From positions 6,258,001 through 6,322,000 of the forward strand of contig NC_005027.1 of the NCBI RefSeq assembly GCF_000196115.1: a stretch of DNA of 64,000 nt, written 5' to 3'. The notes beneath the pieces were generated by a model. The model saw only the letters and a program-made list of their open reading frames with translations. It was not told the DNA's origin and did not search any database. Position numbers and translations under genes: made by a program. Below, in pieces: positions 44,948 through 58,233 of this stretch (positions are counted from its first letter, which is position 1; each line of letters starts with the position of its first letter). Source of the DNA: Rhodopirellula baltica SH 1. Its GTDB lineage: Bacteria; Planctomycetota; Planctomycetia; Pirellulales; Pirellulaceae.

Positions 44948-44987
44948 GGATTTGAAACACAGGCTGGAAGCCTATGCCACTTTTTGA

Positions 44988-48704
<3,717 letters not shown>

Positions 48705-48774
48705 AAAAGATCAAATCAGTGCGATTGGGGGTGTGAAAGCGTGCGGCTTGCGTAAACCATGCCAACTTCCAACG

Positions 48775-49680
48775 TTACGGGTTCAGAGAAATTGGGTCAA
48801 CTGCGATCGGATCTCGTTCGCGTTGGCTACTACGGACCCAATTGCCCGACGGGTCCGGGGGCGACGAATCCTGGTCGCCGGCAAAGGTTTCGTGCAGGGG
48901 CTGGATCTCACGGAGCAGTTGTTCGGCCAGCGTTTCCATGGCGAAGCGTTCGCTGGCGTGGTGTCCGACCAAAGCCATCGTTAATCCCGTGTTTTCCGCC
49001 TCCAAACACGTGTGCAGGGTGGCTTCACCAGTCAGCAGCACGTCACATCCCTTTCGGCGGGCGGCACCAACGAACGAGCCTCCACTGCCGCAACCGATGG
49101 CAACACGCCGGATTGAGCGGTCAAAATCGCCGACCAAACGAGGCCGAGTTGAGCCGCACGATTTTGCAGCAAAGCTCAAAAACTCTCTCGCCGTCATCGG
49201 CTCAGAAAGCTCGCCGTAGCGGCCCGAACCGAGCGTTGGGTCGTCCAACGACGGAGTCAGGGGCTTGATCGAGGTCAGATCGAGACGATTTGCCCACTGT
49301 TCGTTGATGCCCAAACGAGCGGAATCGTAAGCGGTGTGGGCACTGTAAACCGCGATTCCGGCTCGACACAGATTCCAAACCATCGCTGAGGCGGCCGAAT
49401 CGGTCGTGATCCGAGCCATCGGTTTGAATGGCAACGGGTGATGGGCGACGATCAGATTCGCCGCCAGCTCGGTCGCTTCTTCGACCACCGCCGGAGTGAT
49501 TGTCAAACAGGTCAGAATCCGGTGGGCTTCCGCCGAGCGGTCTCCCAACAGCAGACCAACGTTGTCCCATTCTTCCGCCAGCTTCAATGGAGCGATGGCG
49601 GAGAGGGATTGGCAAATGGATTCGATGGTGGGAGACACAGGATTCGCGACCGTTTGGAGGAAAGGTGCTCGGGGGAACAC
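48775..49680 (-). CDS. Nif3-like dinuclear metal centre protein
   Basis: A 301-residue NIF3/YbgI-type protein. The metal-binding signatures are LIVAHHPLPFKP, YSAHTAYDSA and, near the end, LVGHHASERFAMETLAE; WDNVGLLLGD at the N-terminus is the other family hallmark. The family forms toroidal hexamers; the biochemical role remains unsettled (GTP cyclohydrolase-like and repair roles have been proposed). It starts at GTG 49680 or GTG 49638. It lies just upstream of secA on the same strand (70-base gap). Confidence 0.9.
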   Translation of the reverse strand: MFPRAPFLQTVANPVSPTIESICQSLSAIAPLKLAEEWDNVGLLLGDRSAEAHRILTCLTITPAVVEEATELAANLIVAHHPLPFKPMARITTDSAASAMVWNLCRAGIAVYSAHTAYDSARLGINEQWANRLDLTSIKPLTPSLDDPTLGSGRYGELSEPMTAREFLSFAAKSCGSTRPRLVGDFDRSIRRVAIGCGSGGSFVGAARRKGCDVLLTGEATLHTCLEAENTGLTMALVGHHASERFAMETLAEQLLREIQPLHETFAGDQDSSPPDPSGNWVRSSQRERDPIAVDPISLNP

Positions 49681-49779
49681 ACTTTACGGACGGCGAATCA
49701 TTGTGGGAACAACGAATCCGAGCTCGAGGAGGCACGCGTTTCTATACAACGTGCCTCTCAAACCGGCTTTTGTCTTAAA

Positions 49780-50550
49780 TCAGAATCCGCTGAATGGATC
49801 GTCATCGCCCGTAGGGGCAAATGGGTCGCCGTCACCAGCGGGCGCGAACGGGTCTGCCGGTGCGTCGCCACCGTCAAACGGGCTGGCACCACCGTCGGCG
49901 GGAGCAGCGGACGCATCGGCGGGGGCAGCTTCGGTGGCCAACGGATTGTCCATCGCACCTTCGAATGCATCGTTGGATTCGACCACGGCGTCCTCATTGG
50001 CCAGATCGTCCGCGAATGGATTGTCGTCCGAGGCGGGAGCGGGTGGAGGCGTGGCACCACGTTGCATCGCCGGGGCCCGCGAAGGAGCGGAAGGCTGGCC
50101 TTGAGCGGAAAGCTCATTCGAACGGATTTGCGAGCGGGCGGCGCCGGTCGCGAGAGCTTGCAAACGAGCCTTTTCGCGGACGAGTTCGAGTTTCAGACGC
50201 TGCGAGCCTTGAATTCGAGACAAGGCGCGACCGATTGATCGCGAGTCGCCGCCGCGGGCTTCCAGCTCGGCACCGGTTTGCCAATCACCTTCGGCGTATC
50301 CCATTCCGCTGGCGTTGGCGGCCAGCCCACGGAAGTAATACGCTCGCGGGTCACGGATGTTGTTATCGATCGCCATCGAAAGCAATTCGTACGCCTTGCT
50401 GTAGTTTCCAGCGTTGTAGGCGTGGACACCGCGACCGTAAATTTCTGCCAGGACAGCAGATTGAGCGGTGGCGGTATTGGTCTGAGTGGCGGTCAGAAAG
50501 CCAATCGCCAAAGCGAAAAGGAGAAGTGGCGAGGCAAAGCGAATCTTCAT
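49780..50550 (-). CDS. Secreted TPR protein with acidic Pro/Ala tail
   Basis: A 256-residue protein. The signal peptide (FASPLLLFALAIGFLTATQTNTATA) is followed by TPR-like helices (about 33-85: YGRGVHAYNAGNYSKAYELL and YYFRGLAANASGMG). The second half is low-complexity, with repeated DPFAPxGDDDPF units. It resembles other planctomycete secreted TPR/acidic proteins and shares the acidic-repeat style of the 999-2507 protein. Function unknown. It is divergent from the larger TPR protein at 50776. Confidence 0.75.
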   Translation of the reverse strand: MKIRFASPLLLFALAIGFLTATQTNTATAQSAVLAEIYGRGVHAYNAGNYSKAYELLSMAIDNNIRDPRAYYFRGLAANASGMGYAEGDWQTGAELEARGGDSRSIGRALSRIQGSQRLKLELVREKARLQALATGAARSQIRSNELSAQGQPSAPSRAPAMQRGATPPPAPASDDNPFADDLANEDAVVESNDAFEGAMDNPLATEAAPADASAAPADGGASPFDGGDAPADPFAPAGDGDPFAPTGDDDPFSGF

Positions 50551-50775
50551 CGCGACGGGGACCCTGTACGAAAGGCGGATAGTTCAACAACAGACCGTTG
50601 CAGCTTAATTGTCTGCCCCGGGGGAATCAAACAAAACGTTGAAGCGTCTGACCCAAAGTGGAGATGTCACCGTCAATTGTCACGGGTGAGAGCCCCGTGT
50701 GGTCGTCCCAGGTTGCTACAATTCGGAATGCGAATTTTTTTGGACCGGTTCTCTCGTTCACACGAAGTCCTAACG

Positions 50776-52983
50776 ATGCGAATCCAAAATCCCACCCGTC
50801 GACCTCTGAAGATGGTGGTTTGCTTCCTGGTGGGGAGCACGCTGCTCGTCCCATTGGCGGGTTTGCTCGGGCCCGGTGGCGGATCGTTTGTCAGCAACAC
50901 GGCGATGGCCGATAGCGAATGGCTTCGAACGGTGCCCGTCGTCGATGATGAAGAAATTGCCGAACTGATCGAGGGATTGGGATCACAAAGTTACGCGACT
51001 CGTGTGCGTTGCCGTCAACGATTGTCGAGAATCGGTTTGGCCGCTTTTGACGCGTTGCGACAGGCCCGCGACCATCCCGACAACGAAATTGCGATTGTGG
51101 CTCGCAAGTTGACCAGCGGTGTCGAGGTGCCTTGGGCGGTCAGTACGGACTCGCCAATCGTTCAAGAGATTCTCAATGAATATGGTTCACGTTCCGTCTT
51201 GGCCCGCCGACAACGCATCGGACGATTGGCGGCGCTTCCAACGATGGAGGCTTTCCCCGCGCTGGTGCGTTTGACTCGTTATGAACCCGAGCCCAAGCTC
51301 AGCCGTTTTGCGGCGATGGCTTTATTAGCACAACCTGTTCGGGCGACGAATGAGTTGCGTTCCGAATGGACCACGGCAAATGCAGATGCGAATACTGCGG
51401 GCTCGCGAGACGATTGGTTGGGACTGAGTGCCTACGATCGGTCATTGATGGTGACGCACTTGCAACAAGTCTTCGCCAAGGACACTGAGTTCAGCGGTCA
51501 GTGGATGCTCCAGTACGCAAGCGAGTTGGAATCCGGACGTTTCGAACCGGAAGGCTGGGCCGAGCTGATTGAAGCGATGGAATCCAGTTGGGACATCGAT
51601 GAAGGTGCGTCGGAACAAAACGCGGCTCGTGGTGCGATTGCTGCCGGAGCGACGATCAGCGGCGATGAAATGTTTCGACTGACTTGGTTGAACGCGGAGA
51701 GGGCTCGCGTGCTGGGACAGATCGACGATGCCTCACAATTTTTTACGCGGCACATCGATGTGATTCCGCCACGCACACGAGAGTTGACCGATGCGGCATT
51801 GTGGGCGATTGATCACAGGTTGTTTGATGTCATCACAGCGGCGCACGCCAAGCATCAGTCACTGTTCGAGAAGTCGCCTTCGTTGTTGTACGCATCCGCC
51901 GAGGCGTTGTTGGAATCGGGGCAGCCGGAGTTGGCTGTTGAACGAACCGAACAGGCGTTGGCATTGAACCCGGTGGTCAATTCAGAAGACCCAGAACAAC
52001 CACAATTGCATCCCGTCCTGCTGGAAAGTCATGCCAAGGCTCACTTGCGTATCGCGGCAAATCTAATCGAACGTGGTTTGTCGGATTGGGCTCAGGCCGA
52101 GTACCGCAAACTGATCGATGAATTGCCATTGCACGATGTGGATTCCACGACAGCCCGTTGGGAGTTGTCCGAACATCTCGCGGAGTTGCAGCAGCCTGCT
52201 GAAGTGGTCGCTTTGTTGCAACCGCTCGTGGATCGGATGGAGAAAGACGACGACTTTCGGCACAAGTTGATGGCTCACGATTTTGATTATCAGTCGCTCC
52301 GCAGTCATTTGGATTTTCAGGCCGGACTGGATTTGGCGAACAAAGGCGATCCGGCGGCTGCCAGCGAACGGATGCAAAACGCTTTCTCAATGAACCCAGA
52401 GAACATTGATATTTTGATCGCGATGTATCGCCTGGATTGGAATGAAGAATGGAAGGTTGATGTGATCGGCCAAATTGAATCGGTATTGGCTGAGATCGAT
52501 GAAGACATCGATGAGACGCAGCAAACGTTTCGCGAGACCGGCAACGGTCGTCCGGGACGCCAAACCGCGATTCGCGAAATGTTGTTGGCGAATTTCTACA
52601 ACCAATACGCTTGGTTGGTGAGCAATACCGAAGGCGACTATGACCTAGCTCTCAAACGCAGCATCGAGTCGTTGGAGATGAGCCCCGGCAGCGACGCGTT
52701 GCTGGATACATGTGGTCGTTGCTATTACGCGGTGGGGAATCTGCCCGCCGCGATCGTGACTCAGCGAAAGGCGGTTGAGTTGACCCCGAACTCTCCTCCG
52801 CTCAGACGTCAGCTCAAGATGTTTGAAGAGGCTTGGTTGGATGCGAACCCGGGCAAGTCACTGCAGGAGCTTCCTGAGGTCGAGCTTCCAATCGCAAAAG
52901 CTTCGCCGCAGGAGCTAACCGACCGGCAACGTCGACTCGGTGTGGTACCTCCCGATGGACCCCTGAGTTTTTTGGACAATTGA
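50776..52983 (+). CDS. Large secreted TPR-repeat protein
   Basis: A 735-residue protein. ATG 50776 was chosen because it starts a signal peptide (MVVCFLVGSTLLVPLAGLL); the frame is open upstream but overlaps the opposite gene. After an N-terminal HEAT-like part (about 50-190: LIEGLGSQSYATRVRCRQRL and FPALVRLTRYEPEPKLSRFAAMALL), TPR units run to the end (ELAVERTEQALALNPV, AAIVTQRKAVELTPNSPPLR). It is probably a periplasmic or surface scaffold. No enzymatic motif is present. It is monocistronic. Confidence 0.8.
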   Translation: MRIQNPTRRPLKMVVCFLVGSTLLVPLAGLLGPGGGSFVSNTAMADSEWLRTVPVVDDEEIAELIEGLGSQSYATRVRCRQRLSRIGLAAFDALRQARDHPDNEIAIVARKLTSGVEVPWAVSTDSPIVQEILNEYGSRSVLARRQRIGRLAALPTMEAFPALVRLTRYEPEPKLSRFAAMALLAQPVRATNELRSEWTTANADANTAGSRDDWLGLSAYDRSLMVTHLQQVFAKDTEFSGQWMLQYASELESGRFEPEGWAELIEAMESSWDIDEGASEQNAARGAIAAGATISGDEMFRLTWLNAERARVLGQIDDASQFFTRHIDVIPPRTRELTDAALWAIDHRLFDVITAAHAKHQSLFEKSPSLLYASAEALLESGQPELAVERTEQALALNPVVNSEDPEQPQLHPVLLESHAKAHLRIAANLIERGLSDWAQAEYRKLIDELPLHDVDSTTARWELSEHLAELQQPAEVVALLQPLVDRMEKDDDFRHKLMAHDFDYQSLRSHLDFQAGLDLANKGDPAAASERMQNAFSMNPENIDILIAMYRLDWNEEWKVDVIGQIESVLAEIDEDIDETQQTFRETGNGRPGRQTAIREMLLANFYNQYAWLVSNTEGDYDLALKRSIESLEMSPGSDALLDTCGRCYYAVGNLPAAIVTQRKAVELTPNSPPLRRQLKMFEEAWLDANPGKSLQELPEVELPIAKASPQELTDRQRRLGVVPPDGPLSFLDN

Positions 52984-53427
52984 GCGCAGTTGGCTCAAGT
53001 TTGGCCACTCCTTCGTAGCGAATCGCTGTCACAGGTGAGTCAATCCGCTCGTACCCAAGTGATTCGTTGACGAACGCGATCCGGCGAGTCGATTGGCCGG
53101 CGTGCAACGCTCTCGTACCGCAACCGGTCTCGCGGCCTTGATGAGGTTTTCTTACCGCAATGGCATGTGTTTTTTGAGAATTTGGCTTCAACCAAATCTT
53201 CGATTTTCCGCCGAATGTGAAGTTTGGCAAACCTTGCGGCGCGGTCTCTGACTGATCAAGCGACCTTGCGGCGATGTCCGATGGTAACCCTCGTACCGGT
53301 CACTCCGCTTGCTTCCGTTTTGTCGGATCGGGCGAGTGACATCACAGGAGCGACGCTCTGTTTTCGGCAGTGTGTTGTTCTGGTTGTTTCAATGACTTCC
53401 GCTTGATTGCGTGAGTGCGGGGATTGC
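52984..53427. other. Intergenic region
   Basis: 444 bases between the TPR protein and the protease gene. No gene or repeat is supported; a short open frame at 53224-53406 has no ribosome site or recognisable content. It should contain the protease promoter. Confidence 0.45.
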
Positions 53428-54933
53428 ATGCGTTGGTTTCTAAAACATTCGCCTACACGTCACGGCGTGTCGGCGCATCGTTCCCCATCCATGGGTGTGT
53501 TGCTGTCGATGGGGTTGCTGGCGGGATTGACCGTTGGTACCGGCGGTGATGAATCGGTGCGAGCCGATGATTTGCAAAGCGTAACGGCGACCAGCTTCCG
53601 CAGCAGCGAAGCCAGTGTGCGTGACACACGATCGACCGGTCGGTCATCGCGTTCGTTGCGTGAAACGCCTACGGTGACCGCGATTCGTCGTGCATCACCA
53701 TCGGTGGTGAACTTGCACGGTCAAAAGACGATCCGAACGACCGCAGCCAGCATGGCGGGCGGGGCACCGGATTCGTTCCGTCAAGTCAATGGCATGGGCA
53801 CGGGGGTTGTCATCGATCCTCGCGGCTATGTGATCACGAACTATCACGTGGTCGAAGATGTCAGCGAACTCAACGTGACGTTGCACAACGGCGAAGCCAC
53901 CCGGGCGGACTTGATCGCATCGGATCCGCAAAGCGATTTAGCGTTGGTGAAACTGCGTGGCCAAGGCCCGTTCCCGACCATTCCTCGCGGACACAGCGAC
54001 GATTTGATGATCGGTGAAACGGTCATCGCAATTGGGAACGCGTTTGGTTATGTGCACACCAGCACCGAAGGCATCATCAGTGCCCTGCACCGTGATGTGC
54101 CGGTCAATGAGACACAACAGTATCGCGATCTGATTCAAACCAGTGCTGGCATCAATCCCGGGAACTCCGGCGGCCCGTTGTTGAACATCGACGGCGAAAT
54201 GATTGGCGTCAACGTTGCCGTTCGTGTTGGTGCCCAGCAGATCGCATTTGCGATTCCAATCGATCAAGTTCTCGAAACCGTCACCGAGATGATCAACCGT
54301 CACAACAACCGCCGAATGGTGATTGGGATGGACGGATCCGCCGTTTCTCGCGGTGGCGTGCAAGTGACCCGTTTGTCCGAAGGCGGGTCGGCTCACCAAG
54401 CCGGTTTGCAGACGGGCGATCGCTTGGTGCGAATCAATCAACAAAACATTGCTGATCCACTGAACTACGAATTGTCCGTGTTGGAACTCGGCCCGGGCGA
54501 TCCGATGCAAGTGGAATTTGAACGCGACGGTGAGTTCTTTCAAACTCAATTGGCGACCGCGGTGACGTCGCAAGAGTTCGGTGACCCGGCCGCGGCACTT
54601 GCTTGGCAAGTCGTGGGTGTGTCGGTGCGACCGGCGGGCGAGTCGTTTGTTCGCCGCATGAATTCTCGACTGCGAACCAACTACCGCGGCGGTTTGATTG
54701 TCACCGATGTCCGTGCCGGTTCCGCTGCCAGCGAACAAGGCATCACGGCTGGCGATGTTCTGCTGGGTATCCATGTTTGGCAAACCGCCGGACTGGAAGA
54801 TTTGGCCGAGATCCTCGACCAACCCAACATTCGACGCGGTTCCAAGGCCAAGTTCTACCTCGTTCGGAAGGACCAGACTCTATATGGCCATCTTCAATTA
54901 GCTTCTCAAGGAAACCAACTGACGCGACGCTAG
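53428..54933 (+). CDS. HtrA/DegP-type serine protease with two PDZ domains
   Basis: A 501-residue periplasmic protease from ATG 53428. A leader with a hydrophobic stretch (GVLLSMGLLAGLTVG) precedes the trypsin-like domain: His in TNYHVVED (about 138), Asp in SDLALVK (about 169), Ser in GNSGGPLL (about 244). PDZ1 (about 300-375, VTRLSEGGSAHQAGLQTGDRLV) and PDZ2 (about 395-490, VTDVRAGSAASEQGITAGDVLLG) follow. The triad is complete, so it should be an active quality-control protease of the cell envelope. Which DegP, DegQ or DegS role it has cannot be told from the sequence. Confidence 0.93.
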   Translation: MRWFLKHSPTRHGVSAHRSPSMGVLLSMGLLAGLTVGTGGDESVRADDLQSVTATSFRSSEASVRDTRSTGRSSRSLRETPTVTAIRRASPSVVNLHGQKTIRTTAASMAGGAPDSFRQVNGMGTGVVIDPRGYVITNYHVVEDVSELNVTLHNGEATRADLIASDPQSDLALVKLRGQGPFPTIPRGHSDDLMIGETVIAIGNAFGYVHTSTEGIISALHRDVPVNETQQYRDLIQTSAGINPGNSGGPLLNIDGEMIGVNVAVRVGAQQIAFAIPIDQVLETVTEMINRHNNRRMVIGMDGSAVSRGGVQVTRLSEGGSAHQAGLQTGDRLVRINQQNIADPLNYELSVLELGPGDPMQVEFERDGEFFQTQLATAVTSQEFGDPAAALAWQVVGVSVRPAGESFVRRMNSRLRTNYRGGLIVTDVRAGSAASEQGITAGDVLLGIHVWQTAGLEDLAEILDQPNIRRGSKAKFYLVRKDQTLYGHLQLASQGNQLTRR

Positions 54934-55117
54934 TAGGTGAGAAGGAACGATTGGGAAAAGCAACGACACCGTTTGGCTGGCAGCTCTGGTTACCCGATGG
55001 GAACCGCGGCGATTGCCAAAGTGTTTTCTTTCAATCGCCAACGTTTTTATCCGCTTGAAAACGTGCTTTCGTCACCCGAGTCACTCATAGGTTTTCAGAT
55101 TCACCGATCGATTCGTC

Positions 55118-55177
55118 CTGGGACGAACGAGTCGGATGCATCTCCCGCAGATGCATCGGGCTCGTTCGTCGACCCAG
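55118..55177. repeat. Long imperfect hairpin between htrA and the next gene
   Basis: Arms 55118-55143 and 55149-55177 contain GATGCATCT/AGATGCATC and ACGAACGAG/CTCGTTCGT with a 3-base bulge and a CTGGG/CCCAG end, around a 5-base loop. No T-run follows. The surrounding gap (54934-55302) holds no gene. Confidence 0.6.
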
Positions 55178-55302
55178 CCGGGACGTGATCGATCGTCCAT
55201 TCGCCGAGTGGGCGGACGCAGTTGACACCCGCATGTCAATTGCGTCCGTTCGCCCGCGAAACTTTCCCGACTGAACCAACCATTCATCTGACCGAATCCA
55301 CG

Positions 55303-55833
55303 ATGGAGTCGAAATTGGCACCTGCGACGCTTGGTTATTTCACGATCGTTCAACAAGAACGCACCGGATGGACGGGAGGATTGCTCGTTCTCAATGGAGG
55401 CGGACGTCCCTTGGAATTCCAGTGCACGTTGCCGCTGCGTCCATCCAAGGCTCACGAAATTTTGTTTGGCAACACGCTGCGTCAGCATCTGATTTGCGAT
55501 GTCATTGGCCCCACGCTCCTAAAGAAGTGTCGCACGCCGATCTCGATGCTGATGTGCGAGCAAACTGAGTCGCTGCGAATGGCCGATGCCAGTTGCACAA
55601 TTGGGTTTGTTGCCACGCCGGAAAATGATGGCAAGGCCTACGTGTCTCGAGAACCCGATGGGCATTGTTCCTTGAAAGTCTGCGGCGCATCGGTGTTGGT
55701 TGCGATGGAGCAAATGGAAGCGGCTGAACAAGTCGCTCAGCAGATGGGCGACTTCCCCGACGTGATTGAACCGTTCGAACGAATTCGTGAGGCGATCCGA
55801 GAGGCTCAATCCCAAATATCGAGGGCGGCGTAG
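55303..55833 (+). CDS. Conserved-looking hypothetical protein upstream of SNF2 helicase
   Basis: A 176-residue protein from ATG 55303. It has a beta-rich start (LGYFTIVQQERTGWTGGLLVLNGGGRPLEF) and a helical C-terminus (AEQVAQQMGDFPDVIEPFERIREAIREA). No signal peptide. I recognise no named family. The stop overlaps the GTG of the helicase gene by one base, so the two are translated together and probably act together. It could be an accessory subunit of the helicase (inference). Confidence 0.65.
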   Translation: MESKLAPATLGYFTIVQQERTGWTGGLLVLNGGGRPLEFQCTLPLRPSKAHEILFGNTLRQHLICDVIGPTLLKKCRTPISMLMCEQTESLRMADASCTIGFVATPENDGKAYVSREPDGHCSLKVCGASVLVAMEQMEAAEQVAQQMGDFPDVIEPFERIREAIREAQSQISRAA

Positions 55834-57776
55834 TGTGGTTCCGAAAATCGTCACCGGTTTCTGCTGATCCACTCTCGCCATCGAGTTCGACGCCATCGTC
55901 CGCAACCTCGGGCAATCTATCGGACGACGTGACGCAGTCGAATGTCGCGTCGCCGACGCAAACCCGACCGTCGGCTTCATCCCAACGACCCGCGATGACG
56001 TGCCAGGTCGATGAAGTCAACAGCTGGGATTGCGCGACAGCCTTCGAGTTGGAAACAAGCGAGTGGACTTTGCCGGCGTTGCAACCGATGCGCGTGCCGA
56101 TCAAGTTGCCACCGCTTGTCGCAAAGACAACGGGATTTCTGTTCCCGGAATCAGCGTCTTGGATTCCGAAGCCAACCGAGAAACCCACCGACGCGGTTGC
56201 CGGTTCGATTGGTCCCGAAGGATCGGGCAAATCCGAGGCCGAACAGGGTAGCAAGAAGCGTTGCAAGTCGATCGGCAAACGTTCGCGAATCAAGCCGCCA
56301 AACGACATCGTGAAGCTGCAAGATCGGTTGTATTACCTGTTGCAACCGCCACTTGATTTGTTGGTCGGCAGCGGGCAATTGAATTTCCCGTTTGAACCGT
56401 TTCCTTATCAGCTCGACGGAATTGCTTTCCTGTTTCCTCGCTACGCGTGTGTGTTGGCCGATGAGATGGGACTCGGCAAAACCATGCAGGCGATCAGCAC
56501 GATGCGGATGCTGTTGTGCAGCGGTGAGCTGCGCAGTGTGCTGTTGGTTTGCCCCAAGCCATTGGTCAGCAACTGGCTTCGTGAATTCAGCGTTTGGGCG
56601 CCGGAGATTCCGGTGGTTGCCATCGAAGGCAACGCGGCCAAGCGAGAGTTCCAATGGCGTGAACCCAATGTGCCAGTCAAGATCGCCAACTACGAATTGT
56701 TGATGCGTGACAAAGACATCGTGCTCGAGGGCGGCTTGCACTTTGACTTGGTGGCCCTTGACGAAGCCCAGCGGATCAAAAACAGCAACAACACGACCAG
56801 CGAGATCATCCGCGCGATCCCTCGCACCCGATCATGGGCGTTGACAGGGACACCGGTCGAAAACTCGCCGGATGATCTGGTCGGCATCTTTGATTTTCTC
56901 TCGCCCGGATATCTGCAAACCGGGATGCCCATGTCGCAGATGGCCGGCATGGCGGGGGACTACATCTTGCGACGCACCAAGGACATGGTGCTCGATGACA
57001 TGCCGCCCAAATTGTATCGCGACGCCGATGTGGATCTGACGCCCGAGCAATGGGCTCGCTACGAAACGGCTGAAAAGGAAGGTGTGGTTCACTTGGAGGA
57101 GTTGGAGGAATCACTGACCGTCCAACACGTGTTCGAATTGGTGTTGCGACTCAAGCAGATTTGCAATTTCGATCCGGTGACCAATTCGAGCGCCAAACTG
57201 CAGCGACTCGAAGCCGACATGGAAGAGGTCGCGGCCAGCGGTCAGAAGGCGATCCTCTTCAGCCAGTGGACAAAGACGATCGACAAGATGCGACCAACGC
57301 TCGAACGATTTGGTCCGTTGGAATACCACGGCAAGATCCCGCACAAGAAACGCGAAGGCGTGATTGAACAGTTCAAGAACGATCCCAACAGCCACATCAT
57401 TTTGATGAGTTACGGGGCCGGCAGCGTTGGGTTGAATCTTCAATTCTGTCGCTATGTTTTCTTGTTTGATCGATGGTGGAATCCCGCGATCGAAGATCAA
57501 GCGATCAACCGCGCTCACCGAATTGGTGCGGCCGGCAGTGTGACTGTTTCGCGAATGATGGCGGTCAACACGATCGAGCAACGAATCGCGGCGGTGCTGG
57601 ACCAAAAACGAGAAATGTTTGACATGCTGTTCGCTGATCAACGCGATTCATCAAAGAACGCAGCCGGCGACGGTCCGGCGAAGTCTGGGCCGTTGTCCCA
57701 AGCCGGTGGATTGTCACGAGACGAGATCTTTGGGCTGTTCGACTTGCGAGCCCCCGGCGGCAAAAAGGTGGCCTGA
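55833..57776 (+). CDS. SNF2/RapA-type DEAD-like helicase
   Basis: A 647-residue ATPase. A variable Ser/Pro-rich N-terminus (about 1-150) precedes the SNF2 core: motif I DEMGLGKTMQA (about 210), Ia LLVCPKPLVSNW, II DEAQ in ALDEAQRIKNS, III WALTGTPVENS, then the C-lobe with FSQWTKTIDKM, motif V YGAGSVGLNLQ and motif VI QAINRAHRIGA. The DEAQ box is common in bacterial SNF2 proteins. It probably remodels nucleic acid-protein complexes; there is no SWIM zinc domain. GTG 55833 overlaps the upstream gene stop. Confidence 0.92.
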   Translation: MWFRKSSPVSADPLSPSSSTPSSATSGNLSDDVTQSNVASPTQTRPSASSQRPAMTCQVDEVNSWDCATAFELETSEWTLPALQPMRVPIKLPPLVAKTTGFLFPESASWIPKPTEKPTDAVAGSIGPEGSGKSEAEQGSKKRCKSIGKRSRIKPPNDIVKLQDRLYYLLQPPLDLLVGSGQLNFPFEPFPYQLDGIAFLFPRYACVLADEMGLGKTMQAISTMRMLLCSGELRSVLLVCPKPLVSNWLREFSVWAPEIPVVAIEGNAAKREFQWREPNVPVKIANYELLMRDKDIVLEGGLHFDLVALDEAQRIKNSNNTTSEIIRAIPRTRSWALTGTPVENSPDDLVGIFDFLSPGYLQTGMPMSQMAGMAGDYILRRTKDMVLDDMPPKLYRDADVDLTPEQWARYETAEKEGVVHLEELEESLTVQHVFELVLRLKQICNFDPVTNSSAKLQRLEADMEEVAASGQKAILFSQWTKTIDKMRPTLERFGPLEYHGKIPHKKREGVIEQFKNDPNSHIILMSYGAGSVGLNLQFCRYVFLFDRWWNPAIEDQAINRAHRIGAAGSVTVSRMMAVNTIEQRIAAVLDQKREMFDMLFADQRDSSKNAAGDGPAKSGPLSQAGGLSRDEIFGLFDLRAPGGKKVA

Positions 57777-58233
57777 GCTTAGGCCTGCATAGGAGGCGTG
57801 TTGAAGTGGTCGTGGCTGGATTCGCAAGAATTCAGAGGTTCGCGTTGGTTGAGAGTCCGAATTCTGGCGAATCCGGCTACGAAGGCGAAGTTGCAGCAAT
57901 TGGGCGAGTTTGCGCACTGACAACAAGGCTCGCCGCACATTTGCTTGCAGCAGGTTTGCCTAGTTTGACAGGTGGTTTCGACTCACCCGAAAGACATTCA
58001 AAACTTCTTTGAGCGATCGCACTTTTTCTAAGTGGTGAACGGATGGTGACTTCCGTCACCTGCAATTTTCGTAAACCAATCTTCAGATCGCTTTCTTTCA
58101 GAAAAGGCCTTTTCGCGATGCGGGTTATCGCAATGGTTCGCGGCAACGGAATTTCGCCGGTGCCACGCACGGATGTGACTCGTACTTGGACCATGGATTG
58201 GCTCCACCGGCTCCTTCTCTTTAGGAGTGTTGA
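57777..58233. other. Non-coding region with a short inverted-repeat element
   Basis: 457 bases without a supported gene. An inverted repeat of 15 of 16 positions (GGATTCGCAAGAATTC, 57818-57833, with 57859-57874) extends outward to a TIR pair at 57811-57879. Small open frames here run through the repeat and are not credible genes. Confidence 0.6.
57811..57879. repeat. 69-bp REP-like inverted repeat
   Basis: Outer arms GTGGCTGGATTCGC and GCGAATCCGGCTAC pair with a few mismatches; inner AGAATTC/GAATTCT is perfect. The style is that of a dispersed intergenic element. Confidence 0.65.

Noticed and set aside
53224-53406. 60-codon open frame before the HtrA-type gene
   Set aside because: No ribosome site and no recognisable features; kept as intergenic.
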